Below are positions 63,438 through 64,000 of a stretch of DNA of 64,000 nucleotides, piece after piece. The position numbers and the translations under genes are program-made. The stretch comes from Phaeovulum sp. GTDB lineage: Bacteria; Pseudomonadota; Alphaproteobacteria; Rhodobacterales; Rhodobacteraceae. Each line of letters opens with the position of its first letter. The stretch's first letter is position 1. The notes beneath the pieces are model-generated. The model saw only the letters and a list, made by a program, of their open reading frames with translations, had not been told where the DNA came from and did no database searches. The stretch lies in contig NZ_JAUXPI010000020.1 of the NCBI RefSeq assembly GCF_030684035.1, positions 1 through 64,000 on the forward strand. Direction: 5' to 3'.

Positions 63438-63776
63438 TCAGTTCGAGTTGGCGGCGGCGGGTTCGGTTTTCGACAGCACCTGCGCAACGGTGCCCTTGAC
63501 CACGCGCACCTTGACCCCGGTGGCAATCTCCACCTCAAGCTCGCCGTCCTCGCGCACATGGGTGACCTTGCCGATGATGCCGCCCGAGGTCACGACCATG
63601 TCGCCACGCCGCAGCGCCTCGACCATCGCGCGGTGTTCCTTGGCCTTTTTCTGCTGCGGGCGGATCAGCAGAAAATACATGATCGCGAAGATCAGGATGA
63701 GCGGAATGAACTGGGTAAGCGCGGAACCTGCGGCGGTGCCACCGGCGGCCTGTGCATAGGCGGGAGATGCGAACAT
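63438..63776 (-). CDS. yajC: preprotein translocase subunit YajC
   Basis: This 112-residue protein has one membrane segment (LTQFIPLILIFAIMYFLLI) followed by the conserved RPQQKKAKEH and the small beta-barrel KVTHVREDGELEVEIATGVKVRVVK. It is the first gene of the leftward yajC-secDF-ccm operon. Its promoter should lie in 63777-63865, where I saw no convincing -35/-10 pair. Confidence 0.95.
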   Translation of the reverse strand: MFASPAYAQAAGGTAAGSALTQFIPLILIFAIMYFLLIRPQQKKAKEHRAMVEALRRGDMVVTSGGIIGKVTHVREDGELEVEIATGVKVRVVKGTVAQVLSKTEPAAANSN

Positions 63777-63865
63777 GCTGTCCTCGTTTATTGATGGGGC
63801 GCAGGGCCCAAAAAGTCTGGCGCACCCTATCTGTGCACCCCGGCAAAGACAAGCAAGGGGTGAGC

Positions 63866-64000
63866 CTAGGGCGTGAAGCGCAAAGTCAGGCGCAGCGCGT
63901 AGGCCGGGTCAGTCAGTGCCGCCGGAGCGGGTGAAAACGGGGCCGCCGATTCGACAGCGGCCCGCGCTGCCTGATCGAGCGCCGCAATGCCGGAACTGGC
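63866..64000 (-). CDS. TonB-like protein, C-terminal fragment
   Basis: Forty-four codons before TAG (63866-63868) are visible; the 5' part lies beyond the window. The peptide SSGIAALDQAARAAVESAAPF followed after a short Pro/Ala loop by YALRLTLRF is the end of a TonB C-terminal domain, which contacts outer-membrane TonB-dependent receptors. The rest (anchor and Pro-rich region) would be outside. It is transcribed leftward, 89 nt before yajC. Confidence 0.7.
   Translation of the reverse strand, partial: ASSGIAALDQAARAAVESAAPFSPAPAALTDPAYALRLTLRFTP

Overview
This is a GC-rich, almost fully coding chromosomal window from an alphaproteobacterium of the Rhodobacteraceae/Paracoccaceae (Rhodobacter-like). 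The evidence is gene order typical of that family (cobA-DUF2849-cysI-cysH-DUF934-fpr; yajC-secD-secF-Mth938-ccmABCDG; alr-mlaE-mlaF-pqiA; radA-cvpA-purF; a zauP-zapA pair), a HemB in which all three zinc cysteines are replaced, a DUF1127 protein, an FNR/FnrL-type box, and a family of C/G-rich intergenic repeats. I saw no rRNA, tRNA, CRISPR array or prophage. Layout: 1-3.6 kb holds the Lon protease gene between an IS630 end and a complete IS5-family (IS427-group) element. 3.6-11 kb carries 3-hydroxybutyrate dehydrogenase, a peptide-binding protein, a CsbD-like protein, an acyl-CoA synthetase and three overlapping genes (LysE exporter, DsbA-like, Bcr/CflA efflux). 11-21 kb has mfd, hemB, a SYLF lipoprotein, a lytic transglycosylase, ssb, a lysine-2,3-aminomutase-like radical SAM enzyme and guaA. 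21-26.4 kb is an assimilatory sulfate-reduction operon with a divergent Lrp/AsnC regulator, ending in ferredoxin-NADP reductase. 26.4-28.4 kb holds an Ala-rich anchored protein, infC and an intergenic region with a candidate FNR-controlled small RNA. 28.4-35.2 kb is a cell-surface glycan-type cluster: two GT2/GT92-like glycosyltransferases, a DxD glycosyltransferase fused to a hydrolase-like domain, and a free-standing paralogue of that domain. 35-54 kb has small envelope proteins, pyrC, pyrE, dnaB, alr-mlaEF-pqiA, radA-cvpA-purF, zapA/zauP, tkt and two tandem LpxL-like acyltransferases. 54-64 kb carries acnA and then the long leftward Sec/cytochrome c maturation operon, closing on the C-terminus of a TonB-like protein. 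How the genes connect: the cys operon supplies siroheme (CobA), APS reduction (CysH), sulfite reduction (CysI) and probably ferredoxin reduction (Fpr). YajC-SecDF and CcmABCDG share a transcription unit, linking protein export to cytochrome c assembly. MlaE/MlaF/PqiA are lipid-transport parts, but no MCE-domain gene accompanies them. The most interesting material is non-coding or architectural. First, a leftward transcript of about 125 nt at 27782-27906 has an FNR box centred 41.5 bp from its predicted start, four C-rich anti-Shine-Dalgarno motifs and a strong terminator. Second, a transcript of about 75 nt upstream of bdhA ends in a terminator 38 nt before the start codon. Third, an IS insertion sits exactly in the bdhA stop codon, so the transposase and bdhA borrow overlapping stops from each other. 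Fourth, infC very probably starts at ATA. Fifth, the hydrolase-domain paralogue has lost its nucleophile serine. Promoter, operator and sRNA calls are readings by eye and need experimental support.
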